Assembly: GCF_900186505.1 (NCBI RefSeq)
Contig: NZ_LT891970.1
Span: 168,450 to 232,449 of the forward strand
Length of the DNA: 64,000 nt
Reading direction: 5' to 3'
From: Enorma phocaeensis
Lineage (GTDB): Bacteria; Actinomycetota; Coriobacteriia; Coriobacteriales; Coriobacteriaceae
In this document: positions 40,241 to 50,110 of the stretch, piece by piece
Position numbering within the stretch: the stretch's first letter is position 1
How the letters are laid out: each line of letters starts with the position of its first letter
Notes under the pieces: generated by a model
What the model saw: only the letters and a program-made list of their open reading frames with translations
The model's database searches: none
What the model was told of the DNA's origin: nothing
Made by a program: the position numbers and the translations under genes

Positions 40241-41407
40241 CTACATGAGACCGAGCATGCTAAGCGGATGGCGCGGCAGCGGCAAGCGCGAAGCGTACGC
40301 AAGCTTGCTTATGCGAGCACCAAGGCAGCAGCCCATCACGTTGCGGCGCGCAACCCAACGGTACATGAGACCCGCAGGGCCCCTCGCCTTGTCAAGCGCC
40401 TCGATGGTTCGCTGGGTACCGGGCGCTTCGAGGATATCTCGGACACGCTCGGTCCGCTCGATAGATGAAATGCCGCGCGCGAGCACGATTCGCTCGATGG
40501 AAGCAACGATCTGGCGCAAGTGCAGGCGGTGCACAGCGATAACGAGGTCGTGGTCGTCCTCGAGATGCCAATAGGACACAAGCTCGAGAAGGCGCTCGTG
40601 CTCGCGTTCGCGATGCGCATACGCCAAACCGCCGGGAGCAGCAAGGCTCTCGCCTGCTGCCGTCGCATGGTAGACGGCATCGGATACAACAGCCACGCGC
40701 GCAACGTCTTCGAGATAAGCAGCCAAGAAGGAGACCTGGCTTTTGCACAGCGCCATGCGCAAGCCAAGGTCATCGATACGCGCGTGCAAAAGCGCCTTGC
40801 CCCTCAGCACGCTGAACAGGCCCTGTTCGATGAGGGGAGCTGCACCATGTCGAAACTCCGATGCGGAGGAGGTGGGCGCCAAGGGCACGTCGAGCACCTG
40901 AGAGACGCGCTCTCCATGGCCGAGGTAGGTGTCGATCGAGAGGGCCATGATGCCCATCTCGAGCTCAGAGGCTGCAAGAGCTTGGGCTAGCGCTTCGAGC
41001 GCATGCGGGGCGAACCAGTCGTTTTGCCCCATGACGAGGATATAGCGTCCCCGAGACGCAGCGATAGCCGCATCGAGAGCGGCCTCCTCGTCAGCATCGC
41101 CCAGATTCAGGACATCGAGGGAGATTTCGCGCTCGGCGATGCCCTCGAGGATCCTTACGGTCCCGTCCGTTGAGCCCCGATCTGCGACGAGCAGTTGGAT
41201 ATCAGTACTGCCTTGGGAAAGCACGCTCTCGACCGCGCGACCAATATGCTGCTCAGCATTGCGCGTCGTCATGACGACGGACACGAGCGGTTGCTTAGCA
41301 GCGCGGCGCGACACGGGACCCAAGCCTCCCAACATACGGAAAACGAGCCTGATATTCGTTATGGTAGCACCCGGCAAATGCCCGAAAGCGCTCGCCGACG
41401 GCTGCAC
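40241..41407 (-). CDS. Family 2 glycosyltransferase
   Basis: A 388-residue protein with a GT-A fold. The nucleotide-sugar part is PLVSVVMTTRNAEQHIGRAV, LLVADRGSTDGTVRIL and RGRYILVMGQNDWFAPHALE, where the usual DxD-like position reads QND. The remaining 200 residues are helical and specific to this group. It probably adds a sugar to an envelope or capsule polymer. The start is uncertain: GTG 41407 has only a weak ribosome site, and an ATG lies at 41335. Confidence 0.8.
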   Translation of the reverse strand: MQPSASAFGHLPGATITNIRLVFRMLGGLGPVSRRAAKQPLVSVVMTTRNAEQHIGRAVESVLSQGSTDIQLLVADRGSTDGTVRILEGIAEREISLDVLNLGDADEEAALDAAIAASRGRYILVMGQNDWFAPHALEALAQALAASELEMGIMALSIDTYLGHGERVSQVLDVPLAPTSSASEFRHGAAPLIEQGLFSVLRGKALLHARIDDLGLRMALCKSQVSFLAAYLEDVARVAVVSDAVYHATAAGESLAAPGGLAYAHREREHERLLELVSYWHLEDDHDLVIAVHRLHLRQIVASIERIVLARGISSIERTERVRDILEAPGTQRTIEALDKARGPAGLMYRWVARRNVMGCCLGARISKLAYASRLPLPRHPLSMLGLM

Positions 41408-41503
41408 GCCATGTCCATTTTTTCGGACCTGATGAGGCTTGGCGGCGCCATCTCAAGCAACCATATCAGCAACACGCGGATTTGCAGCTGCGAGGCATCC
41501 TGC

Positions 41504-42322
41504 TCACGGTGCCGGGGTGAGCGAGCCTTCCGGATAGCGCACGGCGCGGAACACGAGCCCGTCAGCAGGGGCCGTAGGTCCTGCGGCAGCGCGATCGCAG
41601 GCAGCAAGGGCCTCGGCGACCCATCCCGGCTCACGACGACCCTGGCCCACCTCTGCGAGCGTACCCACAATGGTGCGGACCATTGAATGCAGGAAGGCGT
41701 TGCCGGTAATGGTGAACTCGAGCAGCTCTTCATCCAGCTCGCGGGCGCGCGAGAACCCTACCTCCATCACGTTGCGGCACGTTGGCTTGCCCACCGCCGA
41801 AGCCGCCTTGCAGAAGCTCTTGAAGTCATGCTCCCCCACCAGGCAGCCCATCGCCTCGCGCATCGCTCCGTCATCGAGCGGGGTTCGCAGCCACCAAACC
41901 CGGTCGCGTGTGAGCACGGGGCGCTCGGGCCGGTCTGCGATGCGATAGACGTAGGTTCGCGCCTCGGCATCGAAGCGAGCCGAGAACCCTGGTGCCGCAT
42001 GGAAGACCGCGTTTACGGCGATGTCGCGCGGCAGCAGGGCGTCCATCGCACGCAACCACCTGCGCGCAGGGATCTTAAGCTCCGCCGCTTCGGCGGAAAA
42101 GCTCACGTACTGGCTGAGCGCATGCACGCCGGCATCCGTTCTGCCCGCGCAGGTAAGCTCGACCCCGCGGCGCAGGAACGTCTCGAGAGCCCGCCTGAGC
42201 TCTCCCGCGATCGTCCTGACGCCAGGCTGCGGCTGCTCGGCGAATCCGCTGTACGCGCCGCCCGCGTAGGCAACGCGCAACACGATGGTGCCCTCACCGG
42301 CCTCCTGCTTGTCGAATGCCAT
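41504..42322 (-). CDS. truA: tRNA pseudouridine(38-40) synthase
   Basis: A 272-residue TruA that isomerises uridines 38-40 in the tRNA anticodon arm. The catalytic Asp is in CAGRTDAGVHALSQYVSF. Other family blocks are LRVAYAGGAYSGFAEQPQPG, FSARFDAEARTYVYRI, EHDFKSFCK and the C-terminal FLHSMVRTIVGTL. ATG 42322 has GGGGAGTG upstream. It follows the ECF transporter gene on the same strand by about 50 bp, an order often seen after rplQ in Gram-positive bacteria. Confidence 0.96.
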   Translation of the reverse strand: MAFDKQEAGEGTIVLRVAYAGGAYSGFAEQPQPGVRTIAGELRRALETFLRRGVELTCAGRTDAGVHALSQYVSFSAEAAELKIPARRWLRAMDALLPRDIAVNAVFHAAPGFSARFDAEARTYVYRIADRPERPVLTRDRVWWLRTPLDDGAMREAMGCLVGEHDFKSFCKAASAVGKPTCRNVMEVGFSRARELDEELLEFTITGNAFLHSMVRTIVGTLAEVGQGRREPGWVAEALAACDRAAAGPTAPADGLVFRAVRYPEGSLTPAP

Positions 42323-42375
42323 CAGCACTCCCCGCTCCCCATGAGACCCTTCCGTCCTGTCCGGGCCCCTTCGCT

Positions 42376-44907
42376 TTATCCCATGCAGGACATGATAACC
42401 ACTAACGCCATAACCGCGATACCCACGGCAAGTGCCGCGCGACTCCGCCCGTCGAGCGGCAAAGGCCGTGGACCTAGGCGCGCCGAGCTCTCGTACAAGC
42501 GCGCGTCCATGGATTCCGCGACGCGATCGGCCCGTCTGAAGAGCCCCACGACCACCGGCGTGAGCACCGATGCCCACGCGCGCACGCGCCTAATAACGCC
42601 AGCCTCGTCGAACGCCGCGCCGCGCGCTGCCTGAGCCATTCGGATGCGATGAACCTCTTCGGTGACGAGCGGGATGAAGCGGAGCGCCATGGAGAGCATA
42701 AGACCCACATCGGCAACGGGCACGTTGAACCTACCAAGGGGCCGCATGAGGCGAACGCAGCCGTCCGCGAGCGCCGTAGGCGTCGTGGAGGACGAGACCG
42801 CGAGCGCGAGGCTCACGAGCAACGCGATGCGAATCACAGCCCCTGCCGCTCGGAGGCCACCTACCGTGCTCACCCCCAAAGCACCCCACAACGCTATATC
42901 GCCCGTTCCATCGCAGGACACGAGGTTCGCGCAGACGATGAACAAGAGGAGCGCAGCCACCGGTCTGATCGAGCGGAGCAACGCGCTCGGGCCCACGCCC
43001 GCCATCCCAAGCGATACCGCAGCCGCAAGTATCCATAGCGCAAGGGCCCACGGCGCCTGCGCAGCAAAGATCGCGATCGTCGCCCCCAGCAGAAGCACGA
43101 TCTTCACCCGTGCATCGATGCGACTGAGCAACGGGGATGCCAAGGGTACCGGAGCGCCGCCGCCCGCCTCGAAGGGCATTGCTGCCGCGGTCGCCCCCTC
43201 CCCCATCGCAGGGCCGTCCATCTCCTCGATGAGCCGCCATGATTCCGGAGGCTCCATACCGGCATCCCTGAACGCCCGCGAGGCGTCCGCATGCTCGAAG
43301 GGGCTACCCGCCCAGACCATCCTGCCGCCTGCGATCACGATGACACGGTCCACCTCGGGCAGCCACTCCTCTAGGTCATGGCTCACGACCACGACGGGCA
43401 GCCCCTCCTCGGCAAGCGAGTTCACCAGCTCGTGAAGCGCCGCGCGCGATGGGGTGTCGAGGCCGGCTGTCGGCTCATCGAGGACAAGCGCCCGCGGGTC
43501 CGCGGTGATAACGCTGGCGAACCCCACGCGCCGGGCCTGCCCGCCGGATAGCGAAAATGGATCTGCAGCAAGCGGCACGTCGAGCGCCGTTCGATCCCTC
43601 GCCTGCACGACGCGCTCGCAAACCTCATCCTCGCCAAGGCCGAGATTACGGGGGGCGAAGGCAAGCTCCGCCTCCACGCTCTCGAGAAAAAACTGCTGCT
43701 CAGGGTTCTGGAACGCAAGACCCACCATACCTGGACGTGGCCGCTCGCCGCAGATGTACACCGCTCCGTCATCCGGGCTGATTAGACCGGCCATAAGACA
43801 GGCGAGCGTGGTCTTGCCCGCACCGGACCGGCCAGCGAGGAGCACTATCTCGCGCGGCCGCGCCTCAAAATCGATGCCGTCGAGAACCTGGGTGCCACCA
43901 AGCGTGACCGTCGCCCCTTCGACCGAGACCCCCTGCTCGCCCGCGCGGCCCGCCTCAAGTCGCGAGGCATCAACGGCAGCGGAAGGCGCCGCGCAGCACG
44001 ATCGCAGCTCCGATACAGCCTGCTCGTTCAGCACTCCCGCGCGCAGGCTCTCGCGAACCCAACGGCCCACATCCTCCGGCTCGATCCCTCGAGATACGTC
44101 GTAGCCGCATTCAAGGGCGCGGCGCAACGCCTCGACGTAGGGGTTATCGATGAGCGTGCGGCTCCACAGCCCATACCCGTCGACGTCTAAAAGCAGGTCA
44201 GCGGGAGCGCCTTCCCATATCAGGCGGCCCGCTTCAAGAACCAACACGCGATCGCAGGCGATGACCTCGATGGGATCGTGCGTGACGAGGGCCACGCCAG
44301 CACCCCGGGACGCGAGGTCGCGAAACAGGCGCCGAAACGCCGGGCGGCACGCGCTGTCCAACTGCGCGGTCACCTCGTCGAGCACCAGGTAGGCAGGATG
44401 CATGGCGAGTATTCCCGCAAGCGCGAGGCGCTGCAGCTCTCCACCGGAAAGCGTGGAGACCAGCCTGCCCGCAAAGTCGCTCAGACCAACCGCAGCAAGG
44501 GCCTCATCACACCGAACCGAGACTTCTTCTTCATCCAGGCCGAGGTTCCTCGGGCCGAACGCGACCTCATCGAGTACTTCGGTAGACACCGCCTGATCAT
44601 AGGGGCTCTGGCCAACCAGGCCCACTAGACGCCGAATTTCGTCCGTTCGAGAGGTCACCGCTTCGTTATCCCCGGTAACGCGAACCATACCCATATCGGG
44701 AGCCTGAGCGCCGCACATGACGCGCGCAAGCGTGGTTTTGCCCGAACCGTTGCGACCGATGATCGCAACCATCTCACCGGGTGCGATGGTGCACGAAACG
44801 CCAGCGAGGGCCTGAACGCCAAGCGGTTGCACGGATTCGCTGCGCTCACGTGCCTCACCTGCTGCCGGTGCAGTAAAGCCCACCTCCACATCGACGACCT
44901 CGAGCAT
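42376..44907 (-). CDS. ECF transporter energising module, EcfA-EcfA-EcfT fusion
   Basis: An 843-residue single-chain module normally made of three proteins. The first ATPase (residues 1-265) has Walker A GRNGSGKTTL, signature TLSGGELQRLAL and Walker B YLVLDEVTAQLD. The second (about 330-555) has Walker A GRSGAGKTTL, Q-loop FQNPEQQFFLESV, signature SLSGGQARRVGF and Walker B ALVLDEPTAGLD. From about 590 a membrane domain of EcfT type follows, with the coupling-helix sequence MAQAARGAAFDEAG near 780. It would power uptake of vitamins or metals with separate S-components encoded elsewhere. ATG 44907 follows GCGAGGTGG. Confidence 0.92.
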   Translation of the reverse strand: MLEVVDVEVGFTAPAAGEARERSESVQPLGVQALAGVSCTIAPGEMVAIIGRNGSGKTTLARVMCGAQAPDMGMVRVTGDNEAVTSRTDEIRRLVGLVGQSPYDQAVSTEVLDEVAFGPRNLGLDEEEVSVRCDEALAAVGLSDFAGRLVSTLSGGELQRLALAGILAMHPAYLVLDEVTAQLDSACRPAFRRLFRDLASRGAGVALVTHDPIEVIACDRVLVLEAGRLIWEGAPADLLLDVDGYGLWSRTLIDNPYVEALRRALECGYDVSRGIEPEDVGRWVRESLRAGVLNEQAVSELRSCCAAPSAAVDASRLEAGRAGEQGVSVEGATVTLGGTQVLDGIDFEARPREIVLLAGRSGAGKTTLACLMAGLISPDDGAVYICGERPRPGMVGLAFQNPEQQFFLESVEAELAFAPRNLGLGEDEVCERVVQARDRTALDVPLAADPFSLSGGQARRVGFASVITADPRALVLDEPTAGLDTPSRAALHELVNSLAEEGLPVVVVSHDLEEWLPEVDRVIVIAGGRMVWAGSPFEHADASRAFRDAGMEPPESWRLIEEMDGPAMGEGATAAAMPFEAGGGAPVPLASPLLSRIDARVKIVLLLGATIAIFAAQAPWALALWILAAAVSLGMAGVGPSALLRSIRPVAALLLFIVCANLVSCDGTGDIALWGALGVSTVGGLRAAGAVIRIALLVSLALAVSSSTTPTALADGCVRLMRPLGRFNVPVADVGLMLSMALRFIPLVTEEVHRIRMAQAARGAAFDEAGVIRRVRAWASVLTPVVVGLFRRADRVAESMDARLYESSARLGPRPLPLDGRSRAALAVGIAVMALVVIMSCMG

Positions 44908-45058
44908 GCCACCTCGCCTCTCGACTCTCACGTTCGCGTTACTTGGGCGCATCAAGGCAAACGATCGCCCAGAGGACTCCGCTGCTCCAAACAAAACCGC
45001 AAGCGATCACAGGCGGCGCATTGCACCTGAGCGCCCGGTGCGCAACCGAAACGATACC

Positions 45059-45085
45059 AAAAAGGGCCCCGCAACGGGGGCCCTT
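45059..45085 (-). terminator. Terminator of the ribosomal protein operon
   Basis: On the minus strand AAGGGCCCC and GGGGCCCTT pair around a short loop and are followed by TTTTT. It is a clear intrinsic terminator 25 bp after rplQ. Confidence 0.9.
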
Positions 45086-45109
45086 GCCAAAAACCATATG
45101 GCGACGAGG

Positions 45110-45634
45110 TTACTCGGCCTGCTCCTCGGCAGCATCGGTAGTCTCCTCGGCGACCTCAACGGTCTCCTCGGTCTCGACGGCCTCGGCCTCGGGAGCCTCC
45201 TCCTCGACCTTCTCGACCTTCTTCGGAGCGACGGCCTTCTTGGGCGCAGCCTTGGAAGCCTTCTTGACCACGGGCTCGCTCACGATCTCGATGATCACCA
45301 TGCGGGCGTTATCGCCCTTGCGGGGACCGAGCTTCATGATGCGGGTGTAACCACCGTTGCGGTCGGCCCACATGCCCTGAGCGGCCTTGTCGAAGATCTC
45401 GGCAACGAGCTGCTTATCGCCGAGCTTGGCGATGGCCAGACGACGAGAGTGAAGGTCGCCCTTCTTAGCCCAGGTGATGATGGGCTCGACGTAGCCACGG
45501 AGCGCCTTGGCGCGGGTCTCGGTGGTCTTGATGCGGTCGTTCTCGAAGAGCGACTTGGCAAGGCTCTTCTTCATGGCCTTGGTATGGCTCGCGTCGGTAC
45601 CGAGCTTCAGGCCTTTCTTCTTGTTGTGACGCAT
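45110..45634 (-). CDS. rplQ: 50S ribosomal protein L17 with charged C-terminal extension
   Basis: A 174-residue protein. Residues 1-120 are standard L17 (RHNKKKGLKLGTDASHTKAM, then AKALRGYVEPIITWAKKGD, NGGYTRIMKLGPRKGDNARM), which sits near the exit tunnel. The last 55 residues are an added low-complexity tail, first Lys/Ala-rich and then Glu-rich. Extensions of this type are known in actinobacterial L17. It is the last gene of the operon. Confidence 0.97.
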   Translation of the reverse strand: MRHNKKKGLKLGTDASHTKAMKKSLAKSLFENDRIKTTETRAKALRGYVEPIITWAKKGDLHSRRLAIAKLGDKQLVAEIFDKAAQGMWADRNGGYTRIMKLGPRKGDNARMVIIEIVSEPVVKKASKAAPKKAVAPKKVEKVEEEAPEAEAVETEETVEVAEETTDAAEEQAE

Positions 45635-45662
45635 GGTCTCGTTTCTCCTCTATGTGCAGAGC

Positions 45663-46607
45663 CTATGCCTTGAGGCTCAGACCCATCGACTCAAGCTTAT
45701 CCTTAACTTCCTCGATCGACTTCACGCCGAAGTTGCGGATGTTAAGCAGATCGTTCTCGGAGAACTCCACCAGCTGGCGCACGGAGTGGATGCTCGCGCG
45801 CTTCAGGCAGTTGTAAGAGCGAACCGAGAGATCGAGATCCTCGATCTGCTTATCGAGCTCGGCGTTGTCGCTGGTGACCTCGGGAGCGAAGATGGAAGGC
45901 TCCTCCTCCGCCTCGGGGGTCTCGGCGAGGTTCATGAAGGCACTCATGTGCTGGTTGATGATGTTCGCGGCCTGGACCACGGCATCACGCGGGGTGAGCG
46001 CACCGTTCGTCTCGATCTCGAGGACGAGACGATCGTAGTCGGTGTGCTGGCCAACACGGCACGCCTCGACGAGCTTGGCGCAACGGCGCACGGGCGAGAA
46101 CAGAGAGTCGACATGGATAACGCCGATGGGGTCGTTATCGCGCTTGTTGCCCTCGTAAGACACATAGCCGCGACCGTAGCCGATGCGCATGCTCATGGTG
46201 AGGTGACCGCCCTCGTTGAGCGTGGCGATGTGCTGCTCGGGATTGACGAGCTCGAACTCGGACGGAATGAAGAAGTCCGCACCGGTGACCTCGCAAGGGC
46301 CATCAACGGAGATGGTGGCCGTACCCTCGCCTGCGCTGGTGCCCAGAGTACGGAAGACCAGGCCCTTCACGTTCAGAACGATGTCGGTGACATCTTCGAC
46401 CATGTTGGGGATGGTCATGAACTCATGCTGGGCTCCATCGATCTGGATCGCCTCGACCGCGGCGCCCTCCAGGGAGGACAGGAGTACGCGACGCAGGGAG
46501 TTGCCCAGCGTGTCACCGTACCCGCGCTCGAGCGGCTCAACGGAGACGCGAGCGGAAGTCGCATCGATCTCCTCGACTTGAACCTGAGGCCTAATGAATT
46601 CTGACAT
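45663..46607 (-). CDS. rpoA: RNA polymerase alpha subunit
   Basis: A 314-residue alpha subunit. The N-terminal dimerisation domain shows VEPLERGYGDTLGNSLRRVL and the region GHLTMSMRIGYGRGYV. The C-terminal domain (about 245-310) has the DNA-binding helices SYNCLKRASIHSVRQLVE and LNIRNFGVKSIEEVKDKL, which contact UP elements and activators. Length is normal. Located between rpsD and rplQ, as in most bacteria. Confidence 0.98.
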   Translation of the reverse strand: MSEFIRPQVQVEEIDATSARVSVEPLERGYGDTLGNSLRRVLLSSLEGAAVEAIQIDGAQHEFMTIPNMVEDVTDIVLNVKGLVFRTLGTSAGEGTATISVDGPCEVTGADFFIPSEFELVNPEQHIATLNEGGHLTMSMRIGYGRGYVSYEGNKRDNDPIGVIHVDSLFSPVRRCAKLVEACRVGQHTDYDRLVLEIETNGALTPRDAVVQAANIINQHMSAFMNLAETPEAEEEPSIFAPEVTSDNAELDKQIEDLDLSVRSYNCLKRASIHSVRQLVEFSENDLLNIRNFGVKSIEEVKDKLESMGLSLKA

Positions 46608-46640
46608 GTATTAACCTCCAGCCTCAGCAGCCCGGATGGA

Positions 46641-47237
46641 CTACTTAGAGTAGAGCTCGACGATGAGCTGCTCTTGGATATCAGTGCTGATCTGCTCACG
46701 CGTGGGCAGCGAGAGCACGTTACCGGAGAGCTTCTCGATATCGACCTCGAGCCAGCCGGGCACCTCGAAGCGCTCGGACTGGATGAGGGCCTCTTTGATG
46801 GGAAGGAGGTCGCGATACTTCTCGCCAACAGCGACGACGTCGCCGGGCTTGACCTGGTAGGAGGGGATGTCAACGCGAACACCGTTCACGGTGAAGTGGC
46901 CGTGGGTCACGGTCTGACGGGCCTCGCGACGGGTGCGGGCGAAGCCGAGACGGAACACGACGTTGTCGAGACGGCTCTCGAGAAGGGTCATGAGATTGTC
47001 ACCCGTGACGCCCTTCATGCGGCGAGCACGCTCGAAGTAGCGATGGAACTGCTTCTCGAGCACGCCGTAGATGAACTTAGCCTTCTGCTTCTCGCGCAGC
47101 TGCATGCCGTACTCGGATTCCTTACGGCGACGCTTGGGCTGACGCTTCGATTCCTTCTTGCTGCTATAGCCGAGCTCAACGGGATCGACCCCGAGCTGGC
47201 GGCAGCGCTTAAGAACAGGAGTCCTGTCGATTGCCAT
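46641..47237 (-). CDS. rpsD: 30S ribosomal protein S4
   Basis: A 198-residue primary 16S-binding protein. It shows [38 protein letters not shown] and the S4 domain [20 protein letters not shown] with [20 protein letters not shown]. Only one Cys is present at the N-terminus, so it lacks the zinc cluster found in some S4 proteins (C-minus type). Confidence 0.98.
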   Translation of the reverse strand: MAIDRTPVLKRCRQLGVDPVELGYSSKKESKRQPKRRRKESEYGMQLREKQKAKFIYGVLEKQFHRYFERARRMKGVTGDNLMTLLESRLDNVVFRLGFARTRREARQTVTHGHFTVNGVRVDIPSYQVKPGDVVAVGEKYRDLLPIKEALIQSERFEVPGWLEVDIEKLSGNVLSLPTREQISTDIQEQLIVELYSK

Positions 47238-47256
47238 GGTAATGCGATCCTTTCAG

Positions 47257-47664
47257 TTACACGCGGCGACGCTTCTTGGGGCGGCAGCCGTTGTGCGGGA
47301 TGGGGGTCTTGTCCTGGATGCTCGTGACCTCGAGGCCGGCGGCCTGGAGCGAGCGGATGGCGGTCTCGCGACCGGAGCCCGGGCCCTTCACGAACACGGC
47401 GACCTTGTGCATGCCGTGCTCCATAGCGGCCTTGGCGCAAGCCTCGGCGGCCATCTGGGCAGCGAAGGGCGTGCTCTTACGGGAGCCCTTGAAGCCCACC
47501 TGGCCGGCGGAACGCCATGCGATGACATTCCCCTGGGGATCGGTGATCGAGATGATCGTGTTGTTGAACGTGGAGCGGATGTGCGCCTGCCCCACGGAGA
47601 TGTTCTTGCGATCAGCGCGCTTGATACGGGTGACAGCGCCGCGCTTGTTCTTTGCAGTAGCCAT
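47257..47664 (-). CDS. rpsK: 30S ribosomal protein S11
   Basis: A 135-residue platform protein with all conserved blocks: [20 protein letters not shown], then [37 protein letters not shown] and the C-terminal [14 protein letters not shown]. It lies between rpsM and rpsD. Confidence 0.98.
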   Translation of the reverse strand: MATAKNKRGAVTRIKRADRKNISVGQAHIRSTFNNTIISITDPQGNVIAWRSAGQVGFKGSRKSTPFAAQMAAEACAKAAMEHGMHKVAVFVKGPGSGRETAIRSLQAAGLEVTSIQDKTPIPHNGCRPKKRRRV

Positions 47665-47674
47665 CTAGCGCTCC

Positions 47675-48049
47675 TTACTTCTTCTTCTTTGCACCGATCT
47701 GACGCTTCGGGCCCTTGCGGGTGCGAGCGTTGGTGTGCGTACGCTGACCGCGGACCGGCAGGCCCTTGCGGTGGCGCAGGCCACGGTAGCAACCGATGTC
47801 CATAAGGCGCTTGACGTTCTGGTTGCGCTCACGGCGGAGGTCGCCCTCGACCATGATGTGGTTCTCGTCGATGTACTTACGGATAACGTCGACTTCCTCG
47901 TCGGTGAGGTCGCGGACGCGAGTATCCGGATTGATGTTAGTCTCCGCGCAGATCTTGGACGCGGTGGTGCGGCCGATGCCGTAAATGTAGGTCAGACCGA
48001 TCTCGACGCGCTTCTCACGCGGAAGGTCGACACCATTGATACGGGCCAA
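47675..48049 (-). CDS. rpsM: 30S ribosomal protein S13
   Basis: A 124-residue head protein contacting the P-site tRNA. It shows [31 protein letters not shown], the [19 protein letters not shown] block and the basic tail [20 protein letters not shown]. Confidence 0.98.
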   Translation of the reverse strand: MARINGVDLPREKRVEIGLTYIYGIGRTTASKICAETNINPDTRVRDLTDEEVDVIRKYIDENHIMVEGDLRRERNQNVKRLMDIGCYRGLRHRKGLPVRGQRTHTNARTRKGPKRQIGAKKKK

Positions 48050-48065
48050 CTTTCAATCTCCTCTC

Positions 48066-48179
48066 TTAACCCTGACGCTGCTTGTGGCGCGGGTTCTCGC
48101 AGATGACGAGCACCTTGCCATGGCGCCTAATGATCTTGCACTTGTCGCACATCTTCTTAACCGAAGGACGTACCTTCAT
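48066..48179 (-). CDS. rpmJ: 50S ribosomal protein L36
   Basis: Thirty-seven residues: [20 protein letters not shown], followed by [17 protein letters not shown]. The four zinc ligands (CDKC, then Cys and His in the second half) are present, so this is the zinc-binding C-plus form. It lies between infA and rpsM. Confidence 0.97.
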   Translation of the reverse strand: MKVRPSVKKMCDKCKIIRRHGKVLVICENPRHKQRQG

Positions 48180-48280
48180 GATGTTTCCTTTCGGATACGC
48201 GAAACACTGCCTACTATCTACTCGTCCAGCCGCAGACGTTAATACCCTAGCTGGAATGCCCCAAAGGGGCGGGCCGTCAC

Positions 48281-48505
48281 TTACTTGTAGCGATACGTGA
48301 TGCGCCCGCGCGTGAGGTCATAGGGAGAGAGCTCCACAACGACCCTATCGCCCGGGAGGATACGAATGTAGTTCATGCGGATCTTGCCCGAGATGGAGCA
48401 AAGCACCGAATGACCGTTCTCGAGCTCGACGCGGAACATCGCATTGGGGAGCGGCTCGGTGACCTTACCCTCGAGTTCGATTGCATCTTCCTTTTTCACA
48501 GGCAC
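48281..48505 (-). CDS. infA: Translation initiation factor IF-1
   Basis: A 74-residue OB-fold protein that occupies the A site during initiation. It shows [20 protein letters not shown], then [20 protein letters not shown] and [20 protein letters not shown], ending [11 protein letters not shown]. The most likely start is GTG 48505 (second GTG 6 bp on); an open frame upstream has no homology. Near-consensus length supports this. Confidence 0.95.
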   Translation of the reverse strand: MPVKKEDAIELEGKVTEPLPNAMFRVELENGHSVLCSISGKIRMNYIRILPGDRVVVELSPYDLTRGRITYRYK

Positions 48506-48680
48506 ATCTTTCTCTTGGAAACGACAGCAACAGCGAATGATACAACACTTTGTGCTGTATCGTGGATTTTTCGTAATGACTTCATAACTCCCCCGCATGC
48601 GTATCGAGCGCACGCAGAGGAGCCGTCGATAGGGTTCTGGATCCAGTGGCGCGGCAAACGCCCGAAACCAGAATCGTGAC

Positions 48681-49469
48681 CTACATGACACCGCCTTGGA
48701 GCGAGCACCACGCACCCTGAGCATCTTGCGTGAGAATCATCGGGCCATCGTTCGTGATGGCTATCGTGTTCTCGTAATGCGCAGCCGGCAGATGGTCGTT
48801 CGTCGTGACGATCCAGCCATCAGGACCGGTCGACACATGGTGCGTGCCGAGCGTGATCATGGGCTCGATGGCGATAACCATGCCCGCCTCGAGGCGAATG
48901 CCCCTTCCCTTCTTGCCGAAGTTGGGGACGTTCGGCTCCTCGTGCATCACACGGCCAACGCCGTGGCCGACGTACTCGCGGAGCACGCCGTAGCCATGCG
49001 ACTCGGCGAGCGACTGGATCGCGTGGCCGATGTCACCGATCCGATTGCCGGGAACAGCTTGTGCGATACCCGCCTTGAGGCAGTCGAGGGTGACCTCGCA
49101 GAGCGCTTTGACCTCAGACGAGGGATTGCCGACGTAGAAGGTCCAAGCGTTATCGCCGACCCAGCCGTCGACGATGGCGCCCGTGTCCACCGACAAGATG
49201 TCGCCATCGCGCAGGATCACGTCAGGGTTGGGGATGCCATGCACGACGGCATCGTTAAGCGATGCACAGATGGTTCCGGGGAACCCGCCGTACCCCTTGA
49301 AGGCAGGCGTTCCGCCGTGCATGCGGATGATCTGCTCGGCCAGCTGATCAAGCTCGAACGTGGAGACGCCGGGACGCACCATGGCGCCAACATGGCGGAG
49401 CGCCATCTTAGACAGCGCTCCGGCCTTCTTAATCTCCTCGATTTCCGCATCAGTCTTGATCTTGATCAT
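48681..49469 (-). CDS. map: Methionine aminopeptidase, type I
   Basis: A 262-residue metalloprotease that removes the initiator Met. Metal ligands are visible in [16 protein letters not shown] (two Asp), [17 protein letters not shown] (His), [10 protein letters not shown] (Glu) and the terminal Glu in HYENTIAI. The substrate His is in [10 protein letters not shown]. Its start overlaps the adk stop by 4 bp (ATGA). Confidence 0.97.
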   Translation of the reverse strand: MIKIKTDAEIEEIKKAGALSKMALRHVGAMVRPGVSTFELDQLAEQIIRMHGGTPAFKGYGGFPGTICASLNDAVVHGIPNPDVILRDGDILSVDTGAIVDGWVGDNAWTFYVGNPSSEVKALCEVTLDCLKAGIAQAVPGNRIGDIGHAIQSLAESHGYGVLREYVGHGVGRVMHEEPNVPNFGKKGRGIRLEAGMVIAIEPMITLGTHHVSTGPDGWIVTTNDHLPAAHYENTIAITNDGPMILTQDAQGAWCSLQGGVM

Positions 49470-50092
49470 AGACCGAGCGCTTCCTTCACATCGGCGTAGA
49501 CGACGTCGATAGCGCGAGCACCGTCGACTGCCTTCAGCAGACCCTGACCGCGATAGTACTCCACGAGCGGGGCGGTCGAGGTCTGGTAGACATCCAAACG
49601 GTTCTGGATGGTCTCGGGCTTGTCGTCATCGCGCTGGTACATCTCGCCACCGCAAGTGGGGCACACCGCATCGGAAGCCGTGCCGGTGTAGCCGCAGGCG
49701 CGGCAGGTCCGGCGGGCCGAAAGACGGTCGATGATGACCTTGGGCTCGACATCGATGAGCAGCGCGCAGTCGATGGAGCGACCCATCCCGGCGAGCTCGG
49801 AATCGAGCGTCACAGCCTGAACCGTATTGCGCGGGAACCCGTCGAGGATGAAGCCCTTCTGCGCATCATCGGCAGCAAGGCGCTCCTTGACGAGGTCAAT
49901 CACGAGCTGATCGGGCACGAGCTCGCCAGCATCCATGTACTTCTTGGCCTGGACACCCAGCTCGGTGCCGCCCTTGACGGCAGCGCGGAGCAGGTCACCC
50001 GTAGAGATATGCGCGACGCCATAATCCGCGACGAGCTTCTGAGCCATGGTGCCCTTACCGGCACCGGGCGCTCCCAACAGAACGATGTTCAT
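49466..50092 (-). CDS. adk: Adenylate kinase, zinc-containing LID
   Basis: A 208-residue kinase catalysing ATP + AMP = 2 ADP. The P-loop is GAPGAGKGT (residues 7-15). The AMP site shows ISTGDLLRAAV and GFILDGFPRN. The LID has a Cys4 zinc site (CRACGYTG and CPTCGGEM), as in many Gram-positive enzymes. Located between secY and map, the classical order. Confidence 0.97.
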   Translation of the reverse strand: MNIVLLGAPGAGKGTMAQKLVADYGVAHISTGDLLRAAVKGGTELGVQAKKYMDAGELVPDQLVIDLVKERLAADDAQKGFILDGFPRNTVQAVTLDSELAGMGRSIDCALLIDVEPKVIIDRLSARRTCRACGYTGTASDAVCPTCGGEMYQRDDDKPETIQNRLDVYQTSTAPLVEYYRGQGLLKAVDGARAIDVVYADVKEALGL

Positions 50093-50110
50093 GGGTGACT
50101 CCTCTCTGAC

